64,000 bases of DNA, from assembly GCA_041175665.1 (NCBI GenBank), contig JBEDEM010000003.1, positions 6,375 through 70,374 on the forward strand, in the 5' to 3' direction. The position numbers and the translations under genes are program-made. Positions within the stretch are counted from its first letter, which is position 1. Each line of letters starts with the position of its first letter. Below are positions 1 to 8,065 of this stretch, one piece after another. The notes under the pieces were generated by a model, which worked only from the letters and a program-made list of their open reading frames with translations, made no database searches and had not been told where the DNA came from. Origin of the DNA: UBA3064 sp016868095. Its GTDB lineage: Bacteria; Pseudomonadota; Gammaproteobacteria; Burkholderiales; Burkholderiaceae_E.

Positions 1-2
1 CC

Positions 3-872
3 CGCTACGACTTCGATCAGGAAAATTACACGCGTTTGCTATGGATTTTTGAAGGATTTACCTCTTATTACGATGATTTGATGCTCCTTCGATCCGGTGT
101 CATTTCGAAGCATCGCTATTTGAAGTCTCTTGAGTCGACCATCAATCAAGTGCTAAGAAATCCCTCAAGAAAGGTTCAAAGCCTCGCTGAATCAAGCTTT
201 GACGCTTGGATAAAATACTATCGACAGGACGAAAACGCTGCCAATGCTGTCGTGAGCTACTACGCCAAAGGGGCAATGGTTGCGCTTTGCATCGACTTGT
301 TGCTTAGAAGGGAAAGCAATCAAGAAACCAGCCTCGACGATTTCATGCGTCTCTTATGGAATCGCTACGGTAAAGATTTTTATCAGAAGGAGCGCTCTGC
401 CAACAGAGCCGCCAGGGGCCTAGCCGAAGAAGGATTCGTCCCGCTTCTTTTTGAGGCCTGTGGCATCGAAGCCATAGCCAAGCGCGAAGCGATGGCGCTA
501 CAAATCAAGCAATGGGTGGAGGGCCGCGTCGAGCTACCGCTTAAAGACTTGCTTGCGAGCGCTGGGGTTCGGCTTTCCTATAAGCCGACATCCTTAACTC
601 ATGGTATGCGATACAGTATCAACCATCAGCAAATGATGATCAATGCTGTACTCATTGGATCTGCAGCACATGCAGCTGGCCTATCCGCTGGCGATCAAAT
701 CCTTGCGATCGACGGCCTAAGGGCGAGCGAGTCAAGGCTTAAGGAGGCAATCGAGCGTTGTGAGGCGCCAATTGACGTCGTCGCTTTCAGACGCGATGAG
801 CTATTTTGTACGACGCTCAAACCCCTTCCCGAAATCAACCCCGAGGTCATACTCGAGTTTGATACGGCCTAA
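3..872 (+). CDS. M61 family peptidase (glycyl-aminopeptidase type), 3' part
   Basis: The reading frame is open from the left edge of the window, so the 5' end of this gene lies outside. The first visible residues include EGFTSYYDD, which fits the M61 segment carrying the third zinc ligand (Glu) downstream of the HExxH helix; the HExxH itself must lie outside the window. The last 90 or so residues contain a PDZ-like stretch (AAGLSAGDQILAIDGL), as is usual at the C-terminus of this family. M61 enzymes remove N-terminal residues from peptides, but the substrate here is unknown. The gene ends convergently with trpC about 36 bp away. Family assignment is fairly secure; N-terminal features cannot be assessed. 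Confidence 0.8.
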   Translation, partial: RYDFDQENYTRLLWIFEGFTSYYDDLMLLRSGVISKHRYLKSLESTINQVLRNPSRKVQSLAESSFDAWIKYYRQDENAANAVVSYYAKGAMVALCIDLLLRRESNQETSLDDFMRLLWNRYGKDFYQKERSANRAARGLAEEGFVPLLFEACGIEAIAKREAMALQIKQWVEGRVELPLKDLLASAGVRLSYKPTSLTHGMRYSINHQQMMINAVLIGSAAHAAGLSAGDQILAIDGLRASESRLKEAIERCEAPIDVVAFRRDELFCTTLKPLPEINPEVILEFDTA

Positions 873-908
873 CCGCACGGCACTAAATTGACGCCTAAGA
901 TTCCCTGA

Positions 909-1715
909 TCAGGCTTGCTGAGCGAAAAGCGCCTCGAGCGCCTCGCCCGGTACCGGCGCCCGCATGAAGGCCTCGCCAACCAGAAAGCCGTAGACATCTC
1001 TTTCAAGCATGCTTATCACGTCGCTGCGGCTTAAGATGCCGCTTTCAGTCACAAGCAGCTTGTCCTGCGGAATTTCAGGCAAAAGCGCAAGCGTGGTTTC
1101 AAGACTAACTTCGAAGGTATGCAAGTTTCTATTATTAATACCTAGCAAGCTCGTCTTAAGTTTGAGAGCTCGATCCAATTCGTCTCGATTATGAATCTCG
1201 ACGAGCACATCAAGCCCAAAGTCAAGAGCACAATCTTCCAAATCCTTAAGCCTGCGGTCGTCGAGTGCAGCAACGATGAGCAAAATGCAATCTGCGCCTG
1301 CCGCGCAAGCTTGATAAACCTGCCATCGATGGCAAAGAAAATCCTTTCGAATAACCGGTAGTGCACAAGCGTCACGAGCAGCAACGAGGTGGGCAAGTTC
1401 GCCCTGAAAGAAGCCTTCATCAGTGAGTACCGACAAGCAGGATGCGCCGTGGCGCTCATAACTTTTTGCAATGGCAGGTGGATCGAAATCTTTTCGCAAT
1501 AATCCTTTGCTGGGACTTGCTCGCTTGATCTCAGCGATTACTGCCGGCTGTTTGGCCTTTACTCGAGCATTCATCGCCCGCGCAAAGCCCCTTGGCCGGT
1601 CGACCTGCAAACGTCTTTGGGCAGCCTCTTCCATAAGTGACAGGGGCGTTTGCAAAAGACCTTGCTCGACTTCCTTTGCTTTAACAGCCATAATACTTTC
1701 TAGAATTTTGCTCAT
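909..1715 (-). CDS. trpC: Indole-3-glycerol phosphate synthase
   Basis: It catalyses ring closure of carboxyphenylaminodeoxyribulose phosphate to indole-3-glycerol phosphate in tryptophan synthesis. Family signatures appear in order: AEIKRASPSKG with the catalytic Lys, VIRKDFL, LLIVAAL, VLVEIHN, GINNRNL, VTESGI and FLVGEAFM near the end. The open frame extends 10 codons upstream to a TTG, but the ATG at 1715 is preferred because it begins the typical N-terminus (MSKILESI) and lies 7 nt past the trpD stop. Length is about 268 residues, normal for a monofunctional TrpC. It is the last gene of the trpE-G-D-C run, and no trpF, trpB or trpA is in the window. Confidence 0.96.
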   Translation of the reverse strand: MSKILESIMAVKAKEVEQGLLQTPLSLMEEAAQRRLQVDRPRGFARAMNARVKAKQPAVIAEIKRASPSKGLLRKDFDPPAIAKSYERHGASCLSVLTDEGFFQGELAHLVAARDACALPVIRKDFLCHRWQVYQACAAGADCILLIVAALDDRRLKDLEDCALDFGLDVLVEIHNRDELDRALKLKTSLLGINNRNLHTFEVSLETTLALLPEIPQDKLLVTESGILSRSDVISMLERDVYGFLVGEAFMRAPVPGEALEALFAQQA

Positions 1716-1722
1716 CACATAC

Positions 1723-2766
1723 TCAATGCTGAGGACCTGCCGCAAGCTGCTGGCTCAAGCTAATGAAGCTTTCGAGCTTTTGGCGAGCAGCGCCCGATCT
1801 GGCAGTGTCGCGAGCCAACGCCAAACCCTCTGCGATTGAGCCGGCAAGTCCTGCTGCATAGAGCGCTGCACCGGCATTTAAGGAAACAATCTCGAAAGCT
1901 GTGCCAGGCTTGCCTTCTATCGCTTGAAGCAACATAGCCCGAGACTGCTGCGCGTTTTCAACCCGTAAGCTTCGATGACTCATCATTGGCATACCAAAAT
2001 CTTCAGGATGGATCTCATACTCGAGGATTTCGCCATGCCTTAGTTCGCCCACCATGGTGGCAGCTCCCAAGGAAATCTCGTCCATGCCGTCTTTGCCCCA
2101 AACAACCAGCGCATGCTTTGCACCCAAATTCTTTAGTACGCGAATTTGAATGCCTACAAGGTCAGGATGAAACACGCCCATCAAGATATTGGGCGCAGCT
2201 GCAGGATTGGTGAGTGGCCCTAAAATATTAAAGATTGTTCGCACCCCAAGCTCGCGACGGACCGGCGCTACATTTTTCATTGCGGGATGGTGATTAGGAG
2301 CAAACATGAAGCCCAATCCGATTTCATTAATACAACGCGCAACTTGTTGCGCTTGAAGATTAATCTGTGCTCCTAAAGCCTCGAGCACGTCGGCACTTCC
2401 TGACTTGGAAGATACCCCGCGATTGCCGTGCTTCGCGACCTTCGCCCCTGCTGCGGCAACCACGAACATCGACGCTGTAGAAATGTTAAAAGTATGCGAA
2501 CCGTCGCCGCCCGTACCTACAATATCGACAAAGTGCGGGCCACCATCCACCTCGACGTGATTTGCAAACTCACGCATCACTTGGGCAGCAGCGCTGATTT
2601 CGCCAATCGTTTCCTTCTTAACCCGCAAACCCATTAATAGCGCGGCAGTGACGGCAGGCGACAACTCACCACGCATGATCATGCGCATCAGCGCAAGCAT
2701 TTCGTCATGAAAAATTTCACGATGATCAATACAACGTGTTAGTGCCTCTTGAGGTGTAATCGTCAT
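1723..2766 (-). CDS. trpD: Anthranilate phosphoribosyltransferase
   Basis: It transfers phosphoribose from PRPP to anthranilate, the second step of the tryptophan branch. The protein of 347 residues carries the family's glycine-rich PRPP site (GTGGDGSHTFNIST), the KHGNRGVSSKSGSADVLEALG segment (residues about 105-125) and RRELGVRTIFNILGPLTNP. An AAGG ribosome binding site sits 8 nt before the ATG at 2766. It follows trpG by 14 nt and precedes trpC by 7 nt, so the genes are almost certainly cotranscribed. It is a stand-alone TrpD, not fused to TrpG as in enterics. Confidence 0.97.
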   Translation of the reverse strand: MTITPQEALTRCIDHREIFHDEMLALMRMIMRGELSPAVTAALLMGLRVKKETIGEISAAAQVMREFANHVEVDGGPHFVDIVGTGGDGSHTFNISTASMFVVAAAGAKVAKHGNRGVSSKSGSADVLEALGAQINLQAQQVARCINEIGLGFMFAPNHHPAMKNVAPVRRELGVRTIFNILGPLTNPAAAPNILMGVFHPDLVGIQIRVLKNLGAKHALVVWGKDGMDEISLGAATMVGELRHGEILEYEIHPEDFGMPMMSHRSLRVENAQQSRAMLLQAIEGKPGTAFEIVSLNAGAALYAAGLAGSIAEGLALARDTARSGAARQKLESFISLSQQLAAGPQH

Positions 2767-2780
2767 TGGTCTAACCTTGA

Positions 2781-3344
2781 TCAGTGTTTCAGAAAACGAT
2801 CGAGCATTGCCATGCCATGCTCAGTATCGATGGATTCTGGATGAAATTGCAGGCCTTCGATTGGCAACTCCCGGTGTCGAACACCCATGATTTCTCCATC
2901 TTCGGTTTGCGCCGTAACCGACAAACTGTCGGGCAAGGTCGCGCGCTCGATAGCTAGCGAGTGATATCGGACGACTGAGAATTGGCGCGGCAGGCCTGTA
3001 AAAACACCTTGATCCTGATGCGAAACAAGGCTTGACTTCCCATGCATAACTTGCTGAGCCCTGATTATTTTTCCACCAAAGACCTGTCCAATGGACTGGT
3101 GACCAAGACAGACCCCCAAGATCGGAATTTTCCCGCGGAAGTGCTTAATCGCTTGCATGGAAATACCCGCTTCATTGGGTGTGCAAGGCCCCGGTGAAAT
3201 GACCAAGTGGCTTGGCTGCAATTGTTCTAAGTCATGCAAGTTAGCGGCATCGTTTCGTACCGTTACAACTTGCGCTCCTAAAGCCCGAAAATACTGAACT
3301 AAGTTATAGGTGAAGGAATCATAGTTATCGATCATGAGTAGCAT
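2781..3344 (-). CDS. trpG: Anthranilate synthase component II, glutamine amidotransferase
   Basis: A class I glutamine amidotransferase of 187 residues that supplies ammonia to TrpE. The catalytic Cys is in GVCLGHQ (about residue 80) and the His-Glu pair is in LQFHPES near residue 168. The N-terminus LLMIDNYDSFTYNLVQY is typical for TrpG/PabA. An AGGA motif lies 8 nt before the ATG at 3344. It is 60 nt downstream of trpE, so TrpG rather than PabA is the natural reading, although in many bacteria one subunit serves both enzymes and no separate pabA is visible here. Confidence 0.95.
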   Translation of the reverse strand: MLLMIDNYDSFTYNLVQYFRALGAQVVTVRNDAANLHDLEQLQPSHLVISPGPCTPNEAGISMQAIKHFRGKIPILGVCLGHQSIGQVFGGKIIRAQQVMHGKSSLVSHQDQGVFTGLPRQFSVVRYHSLAIERATLPDSLSVTAQTEDGEIMGVRHRELPIEGLQFHPESIDTEHGMAMLDRFLKH

Positions 3345-3404
3345 AGCTGTAATCCTATCGACGAGTCAGATGGCTAAACGAACAAGCTCAGTGAACCAAT
3401 CAAC

Positions 3405-4904
3405 TCAGTGTTCAAGCCCGTTTTCCACAAGCTCTGCGGCCTTTAATACAGCCCTTGCCTTCATTTCTGTTTCCTGCCACTCGGCCTCGGGTGAGGAGTC
3501 GTAAACAATGCCTGCGGCTGCCTGTACATTCAGCATCTTATCTTTCACGATACCGGTGCGGATCGCGATCGCCACATCCATGTGGCCCGACCAACTCAGA
3601 TAACCGACCGCGCCGCCGTATATACCTCGGCGGGTTTTTTCCATATCGTCGATGACCTCCATAGCCCTTACCTTGGGAGCACCAGTCAGCGTGCCCGCTG
3701 GAAAACTTGCCCTTAAGACATCGATATCATCAAGCCCCTCTTCGAGCAAAGCTTCCACATTCGATACAATATGTTGAACGTGCGAATATTTTTCAATCAC
3801 CATTTTTTCAGTCACGCGAACCGTTCCCGTTTTTGCGATTCGACCGAGATCATTACGCGCTAAATCGATCAGCATCAGGTGTTCTGCGCACTCTTTTGGA
3901 TCAGCAAGTAATTCGCGAGCAAGCGCTTCATCTTGCTGAGGCGATAAGCCTCGTCGCCTTGTCCCTGCGATGGGTCGAATCGTAATTCGGGTTGCACCTT
4001 CTGGATCTTCGGTCTCAAGAATTTCTTGTCGAACGAGAATTTCTGGTGAGGCACCCACCACTTGGAAATCACCAAAATCGTAATAATACATATAAGGGGA
4101 GGGGTTGATTGAGCGCAGTGCTCGGTACAGCGCAAGTGGGGGGTGTGAAAAAGGCTTGCGAATCAGCTGTCCAATTTGCACTTGCATTAAGTCGCCAGCC
4201 ATGATGAGTTCGCGCGCTTTTCTTGCCGCGTTGAGATAGTCCTGCTTTTCGAAACCTCGGATTTCACTGCTTTCTGGCCCTGGCGCCGGAACCGTTTCAT
4301 CAACAGCGTTTTTTAGTCTTGCCTTTAATTCGCGCAGCCGCTTTTGAGTTTGAGTCCAAGCATCTGGGCTTCGCGCATCTGCATAGACCACGAGATAAAG
4401 CTTGCCACGGAGGTTGTCGACAATCGCTAATTCGTCGACCAGCAAAAACAACATGTCAGGTGTCCCGATAGGATCGGGCTTGGTGCAAGGACCAAGTTTC
4501 GGTTCAATAAAGCGAACGAGGTCGTATCCAAAGTAGCCTGCCAGGCCGCCACAAAATCGCGGCAATCCAGGCCGCAAAGCAACTTTGAAGCGTTGACGAT
4601 AGGCACGCACAAAGGCTAGGGGGTCACCACGATGAGATTCGACCACCTGATCATCTCGCAGCACTTCGATCAAATCGTCGCGACTGCGAATCGATGTGCG
4701 GGCCGACAATCCGATGAAAGAATATCGACCAAAGCGCTCTCCACCCTCTACCGACTCGAGTAGGAAGCTATTTTTCCGCTTACCAGGTTCGTTGAGCTTG
4801 CAATAAACGGACAAAGGGGTTTCCAAGTCCGCCAGGCACTCGCTAATAAGTGCAATTCGGTCGAAACCTTGCGCCGCAATCGCTTTAAATTCAAACTCAG
4901 TCAT
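3405..4904 (-). CDS. trpE: Anthranilate synthase component I
   Basis: It converts chorismate to anthranilate with ammonia from TrpG, committing chorismate to tryptophan. The 499-residue protein has the N-terminal domain with the LLESVEGGERFGRYSFIG segment, the region that forms the tryptophan feedback site in this family. The chorismate-binding C-terminal domain carries IRPIAGTRRRG, ECAEHLMLIDLARNDLGR and FPAGTLTGAPKVRAMEVID. The ATG at 4904 is preceded by GAGGAG about 9 nt upstream. It heads the trpEGDC run, and gph ends 107 bp upstream on the same strand. No leader peptide with clustered Trp codons or an attenuator was seen in that gap, so regulation is unclear. Confidence 0.97.
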   Translation of the reverse strand: MTEFEFKAIAAQGFDRIALISECLADLETPLSVYCKLNEPGKRKNSFLLESVEGGERFGRYSFIGLSARTSIRSRDDLIEVLRDDQVVESHRGDPLAFVRAYRQRFKVALRPGLPRFCGGLAGYFGYDLVRFIEPKLGPCTKPDPIGTPDMLFLLVDELAIVDNLRGKLYLVVYADARSPDAWTQTQKRLRELKARLKNAVDETVPAPGPESSEIRGFEKQDYLNAARKARELIMAGDLMQVQIGQLIRKPFSHPPLALYRALRSINPSPYMYYYDFGDFQVVGASPEILVRQEILETEDPEGATRITIRPIAGTRRRGLSPQQDEALARELLADPKECAEHLMLIDLARNDLGRIAKTGTVRVTEKMVIEKYSHVQHIVSNVEALLEEGLDDIDVLRASFPAGTLTGAPKVRAMEVIDDMEKTRRGIYGGAVGYLSWSGHMDVAIAIRTGIVKDKMLNVQAAAGIVYDSSPEAEWQETEMKARAVLKAAELVENGLEH

Positions 4905-5011
4905 GATGATTCGCTCCTCACCAGCCTTCGTTTTATCATCTCCCTCGTTTAGCCTAGCTTAACGCACGCGCTAAAGAGAGCGCACTGGTTGCGATGGAGG
5001 GCTGGTTGGTT

Positions 5012-5752
5012 CTACGCGTCGCTACCGAGTGCTGGGTTAATGCCAGCACCACCAACGCCATGCGGCGTTTTTGATCGGTAGCTTGATTGCAATGTCCATT
5101 GTGCAAAGGCGTCTATGCTTTGAACTATACCATCGCAGGGGATGTGTTCAAGCGCTACCCCCTCCCTGTAGCCGTAGGGCAGCAAAAAGACCTTCATGCC
5201 GGCAGCCCTTGCTGCTTGCGCATCATTGGCGGAATCGCCCAGCATCCAAACTGAGCTTGTCGAAACTCCCAACCTACTTGCAGCCTCCAATAGCGGCTGT
5301 GGGTGTGGCTTTTTATGAGCGAGTGCATCGCCACCTATAGCAAATTGAAAATATTGACTCAGGTTTGAGCGCTCAAGCAAGGACTCGGTAAAGCTTTGAG
5401 CTTTGTTGGTCACTACTGCCATCGGCACCTTTGCAGCGTGCAAACGCTCGAGGCCTTCGATCACACCTTCAAAGGGCTTAGCCCAGCAACCGTTATATTG
5501 TTCATAAACCGAAACAAAGCGATCCATCCCTTGGGCATATGCATCAGGCTTTGCATCGCCATCAAGATCATCGGTCAATAATCGATGTACAAAACGCTCA
5601 GCGCCTTTTCCAACAAAACTAAGCACACGCACATCGCTAAGTGGTGCCAGCGCCATCGCCTCTCGAATAGCATGACCTGATTGCACAAGGTCCTTGGCCG
5701 TATCAAGCAATGTACCGTCAAGGTCAAAAAGGAGTGCTTCAAAGCCTGCCAT
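5012..5752 (-). CDS. gph: Phosphoglycolate phosphatase, HAD family
   Basis: A HAD-superfamily hydrolase of 246 residues. Motif I is LLFDLDGTLLDT at the N-terminus with the nucleophile and acid-base Asp, motif II is VVTNK, a Lys lies in HKKPHPQPL, and motif IV is MLGDSANDAQAA. The cap domain falls between motifs I and II. Position between rpe and trpE is the usual place of gph in Burkholderiales, which supports 2-phosphoglycolate as substrate. The ATG at 5752 is chosen over an upstream TTG. The tail after about residue 225 is longer than needed and looks unstructured. The first codons are a near copy of sequence at the 3' end of rpe (see the repeat at 5731-5784). Confidence 0.9.
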   Translation of the reverse strand: MAGFEALLFDLDGTLLDTAKDLVQSGHAIREAMALAPLSDVRVLSFVGKGAERFVHRLLTDDLDGDAKPDAYAQGMDRFVSVYEQYNGCWAKPFEGVIEGLERLHAAKVPMAVVTNKAQSFTESLLERSNLSQYFQFAIGGDALAHKKPHPQPLLEAASRLGVSTSSVWMLGDSANDAQAARAAGMKVFLLPYGYREGVALEHIPCDGIVQSIDAFAQWTLQSSYRSKTPHGVGGAGINPALGSDA

Positions 5753-5784
5753 GATCAAATAGGGAACGCTTCAAACCCTGCCAT
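5731..5784. repeat. 22-bp imperfect duplication at the rpe/gph junction
   Basis: The 22 bp at 5731-5752 (the first codons of gph) and at 5763-5784 (spanning the rpe stop codon) match at 19 of 22 positions, offset 32 bp. Both copies read ATGGCAGG-TTTGAAGC on the minus strand. The copy inside rpe is out of use as a start because it overlaps the rpe stop codon. Confidence 0.75.
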
Positions 5785-6532
5785 TGGAGCTTGAGGCATG
5801 GATGTCATTGGGGCTTGGGGCATGGACCCCATCAATCGCCTGACGCAATTGCTTGATAACCTGCCGATAATGACCATCGGGATCGGGCGATGAAAACACC
5901 GCGGATCCCGCAACAAAGCAATCCGCGCCTGCCTGGGCGATCTCGCGGATATTGTCAATTTTTATCCCACCATCGACTTGTAAAACAATCCGATGACCAC
6001 CCTCAGCCTGATGCTGATCAATCATGCTGCGAAGCGCTTGAATTTTTGCGATCGTTGCCGGCAAAAACTGTTGTCCACCGAACCCCGGATTAACCGACAT
6101 CAGCAAAATCAAATCGAGCCGATGCATGACGAAGTCGAGCAAGTGAAGCGGTGTAGCCGGATTCAGTACCAGGCCCGCCTTGCAGCCATGGTCCTTGATC
6201 AATTGCAAAGACCGATCAATATGTTCGGAAGCTTCAGGATGAAAACTGATCCAATCCGCACCGGCCTGGGCAAACCCACTGATGAGTGCATCGACTGGCT
6301 TGACCATTAAGTGCACATCGAGCGGCAAACGGGTGTGTGGTCTTATTGCTTTACAAACCATGGGGCCGAAACTGAGATTGGGTACGTAGTGGTTGTCCAT
6401 CACATCAACATGTACCCAATCGGCACCGCTGGCCTCAAGCGCACGCACTTCATCACCAAGTCTTGCGAAGTCGGCAGATAAAAGGCTAGGGGCAATGCAG
6501 TAGCGGCTTTTCATCGGTATGCTTGAGTCCAT
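5771..6532 (-). CDS. rpe: Ribulose-phosphate 3-epimerase
   Basis: It interconverts ribulose 5-phosphate and xylulose 5-phosphate in the pentose phosphate and Calvin pathways. The 253-residue TIM barrel shows IAPSLLSADFARLG, DWVHVDVMDNHYVPNLSFGP (metal ligands His and Asp), DVHLMV, MSVNPGFGGQQF and VDGGIK. The last 18 or so residues, after RQAIDG, go beyond the conserved core and correspond to duplicated low-complexity DNA. The start at 6532 is used; an ATG six codons later is equally possible. It is followed by gph on the same strand and is divergent from apaG. Confidence 0.96.
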   Translation of the reverse strand: MDSSIPMKSRYCIAPSLLSADFARLGDEVRALEASGADWVHVDVMDNHYVPNLSFGPMVCKAIRPHTRLPLDVHLMVKPVDALISGFAQAGADWISFHPEASEHIDRSLQLIKDHGCKAGLVLNPATPLHLLDFVMHRLDLILLMSVNPGFGGQQFLPATIAKIQALRSMIDQHQAEGGHRIVLQVDGGIKIDNIREIAQAGADCFVAGSAVFSSPDPDGHYRQVIKQLRQAIDGVHAPSPNDIHASSSNGRV

Positions 6533-6636
6533 CGTTCATTGTAATGGGGCATGGACTTATCGTGATTTACCGAAGGTAATCGTCTACCCTGAGCTTGAAG
6601 GCGTCTCGACCCACATTAAAAGACTTGGATTCCACG

Positions 6637-7026
6637 ATGGCTGAACACCGAAAAGCGAGCTACCAGTTCAAGATTACCGTGAAAACGGTTTATCTTCCCG
6701 AGCAATCCTCGCCTGAGCAGGAGCGTTACACCTTCGCCTACACCATCACCATTGCCAACACCGGATCAATCCCCGCACAACTGATTAGCAGGCACTGGGT
6801 CATTACGACGGACGACGGTGAGGTTAATGAGGTCAAGGGGCTTGGCGTGGTTGGTCAACAACCGCTGATCGCACCAGGGCAAGGCTTTGAATACACGAGC
6901 GGTTCACAGGTAAACACCCCCACGGCCACGATGACAGGCAGTTACTTCTTTGTCGCAGAGGACGGCGAGCGATTCGAGCAGGAAATTCCGCCTTTTGTGC
7001 TGAGTATCCCCCGAACCTTGCACTAA
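6637..7026 (+). CDS. apaG: ApaG protein (Co2+/Mg2+ efflux-associated)
   Basis: A 129-residue single-domain protein with the ApaG fold signatures YTITIANTGSIPAQLISRHWVITT, VVGQQPLIAPGQGFEYTSG and MTGSYFF. In Salmonella apaG mutants were linked to cobalt resistance and magnesium efflux, but its biochemical role is unsettled. The ATG at 6637 is chosen because the frame upstream to a TTG at 6595 is not ApaG-like. It is divergent from rpe with about 100 bp between them, the common arrangement in Burkholderiales. Confidence 0.93.
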   Translation: MAEHRKASYQFKITVKTVYLPEQSSPEQERYTFAYTITIANTGSIPAQLISRHWVITTDDGEVNEVKGLGVVGQQPLIAPGQGFEYTSGSQVNTPTATMTGSYFFVAEDGERFEQEIPPFVLSIPRTLH

Positions 7027-7049
7027 GGATTTCGAAGTCCCTTATTTCC

Positions 7050-7133
7050 TTAGCGTTTGCCCCGCATAGTCCACCAGACGATGAATAAGACGAGGGCCAG
7101 AATGCCAAAGGCTTCGAGATAAATCACCCACAT
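7050..7133 (-). CDS. Tiny single-span membrane peptide (27 codons)
   Basis: An ORF of 27 residues beginning MWVIYLEAFGILALVLFIVWW and ending TMRGKR. It is one hydrophobic helix followed by a basic tail, the layout of an inner-membrane micropeptide with the tail in the cytoplasm. A GGGGTG stretch lies about 8 nt before the ATG at 7133. It lies between dsbC (same strand, upstream) and the end of apaG (convergent). I do not recognise it. It is supported only by the coherent hydrophobic-basic pattern, the possible binding site and the otherwise empty gap. Confidence 0.5.
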   Translation of the reverse strand: MWVIYLEAFGILALVLFIVWWTMRGKR

Positions 7134-7194
7134 GGCGCATCACCCCAGCGTCGGATAAAACATAAAGTCAAAGTAGCGCTCAACCCAGAGCAAT

Positions 7195-7989
7195 TCATAA
7201 CTTATTGTTTTCTTCAAGCATTTTTTCAAATTGAGCCATGGGTGCATAGCCTGTGAGTCGCTTGCCGTTCGGAAAGAAGATGGTTGGCGTCCCGGTTACA
7301 CCCAAACTCCGGCCAAGGTCTTTTAGTTTGGCAATCGGCGCATCGCACGAAGGTGATGCCGTAGGAGGCGCCTTACCTGAGAGCATCATTTCGTTCCATG
7401 CTTTTGACTTGTCTGCAGCACAAAGTGCATTTCGCGACTTGACCTCTGAATCCGGCGAAAGCAGCGGAAGAACAAAGGTGTAGATCGTTACGTCTTTAAT
7501 ACCGACAAGGTCAGCGCGTAGTTTTCGGCAATAGCCACAATTCGGATCTTCAAAAACTGCCATAACCCGCCTGCCATTGCCTTGCACTTGCTTGAAAGCG
7601 AGTTGAAGTGGCAGGTCTTTGAACTGGATCGCAGATAACTCTTCGGTTCGCTCACGGGTGATATTGCGATTGTTTTTTAGATCAATTAACTGGCCTTCGA
7701 TAAATGCGTAAGCGGCCTTCTCGTCGACATAAATAAGATCGGTGCCGAGCCGAACCTCATAGAGACCTGTGATCGGCGTGCGCGCTACGGCATCAACCTT
7801 GTATTTACCTTTGAGCCACGCCTCGATACTTTGCTTGATGCTCGATTCAACGGCGCTTGGCACAACAGCAGTTTGAGATTGGGCTGGGGACATCGCCAAG
7901 CAAAAGAGCAAGACGCTCAAGAGAAGTTGCCCGGCAAATGAACCGGTCAGCGAGCGCAGGCTTTGTAAATTGTTATAGCTAATGTTCAT
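7195..7989 (-). CDS. dsbC: Thiol:disulfide interchange protein DsbC
   Basis: A periplasmic disulfide isomerase of 264 residues. It has an N-terminal signal peptide (hydrophobic LLLSVLLFCLAM, then cleavage near SQT), a dimerisation domain, and a thioredoxin fold with the active site CGYC in FEDPNCGYCRKL. The cis-Pro loop is GVTGTPTIFF. A further Cys pair (NALCAAD and PSCDAP) could form a structural disulfide as in DsbC. The ATG at 7989 is preferred to a TTG 12 nt upstream. It lies 76 bp after the UbiH-family gene on the same strand and may be cotranscribed with it. The redox partner DsbD is not in the window. Confidence 0.93.
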   Translation of the reverse strand: MNISYNNLQSLRSLTGSFAGQLLLSVLLFCLAMSPAQSQTAVVPSAVESSIKQSIEAWLKGKYKVDAVARTPITGLYEVRLGTDLIYVDEKAAYAFIEGQLIDLKNNRNITRERTEELSAIQFKDLPLQLAFKQVQGNGRRVMAVFEDPNCGYCRKLRADLVGIKDVTIYTFVLPLLSPDSEVKSRNALCAADKSKAWNEMMLSGKAPPTASPSCDAPIAKLKDLGRSLGVTGTPTIFFPNGKRLTGYAPMAQFEKMLEENNKL

Positions 7990-8065
7990 AAGGAATCTCA
8001 AAAACCTTTGTCCAGAGTCGATAGAGGGATGTCAGCGTATCAGCATGACCGGAGCATAGCGCGCA

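Noticed and set aside
4905..5011. Possible trp attenuator upstream of trpE
   Set aside because: No Trp-codon leader peptide and no paired terminator/antiterminator stems could be recognised by eye.
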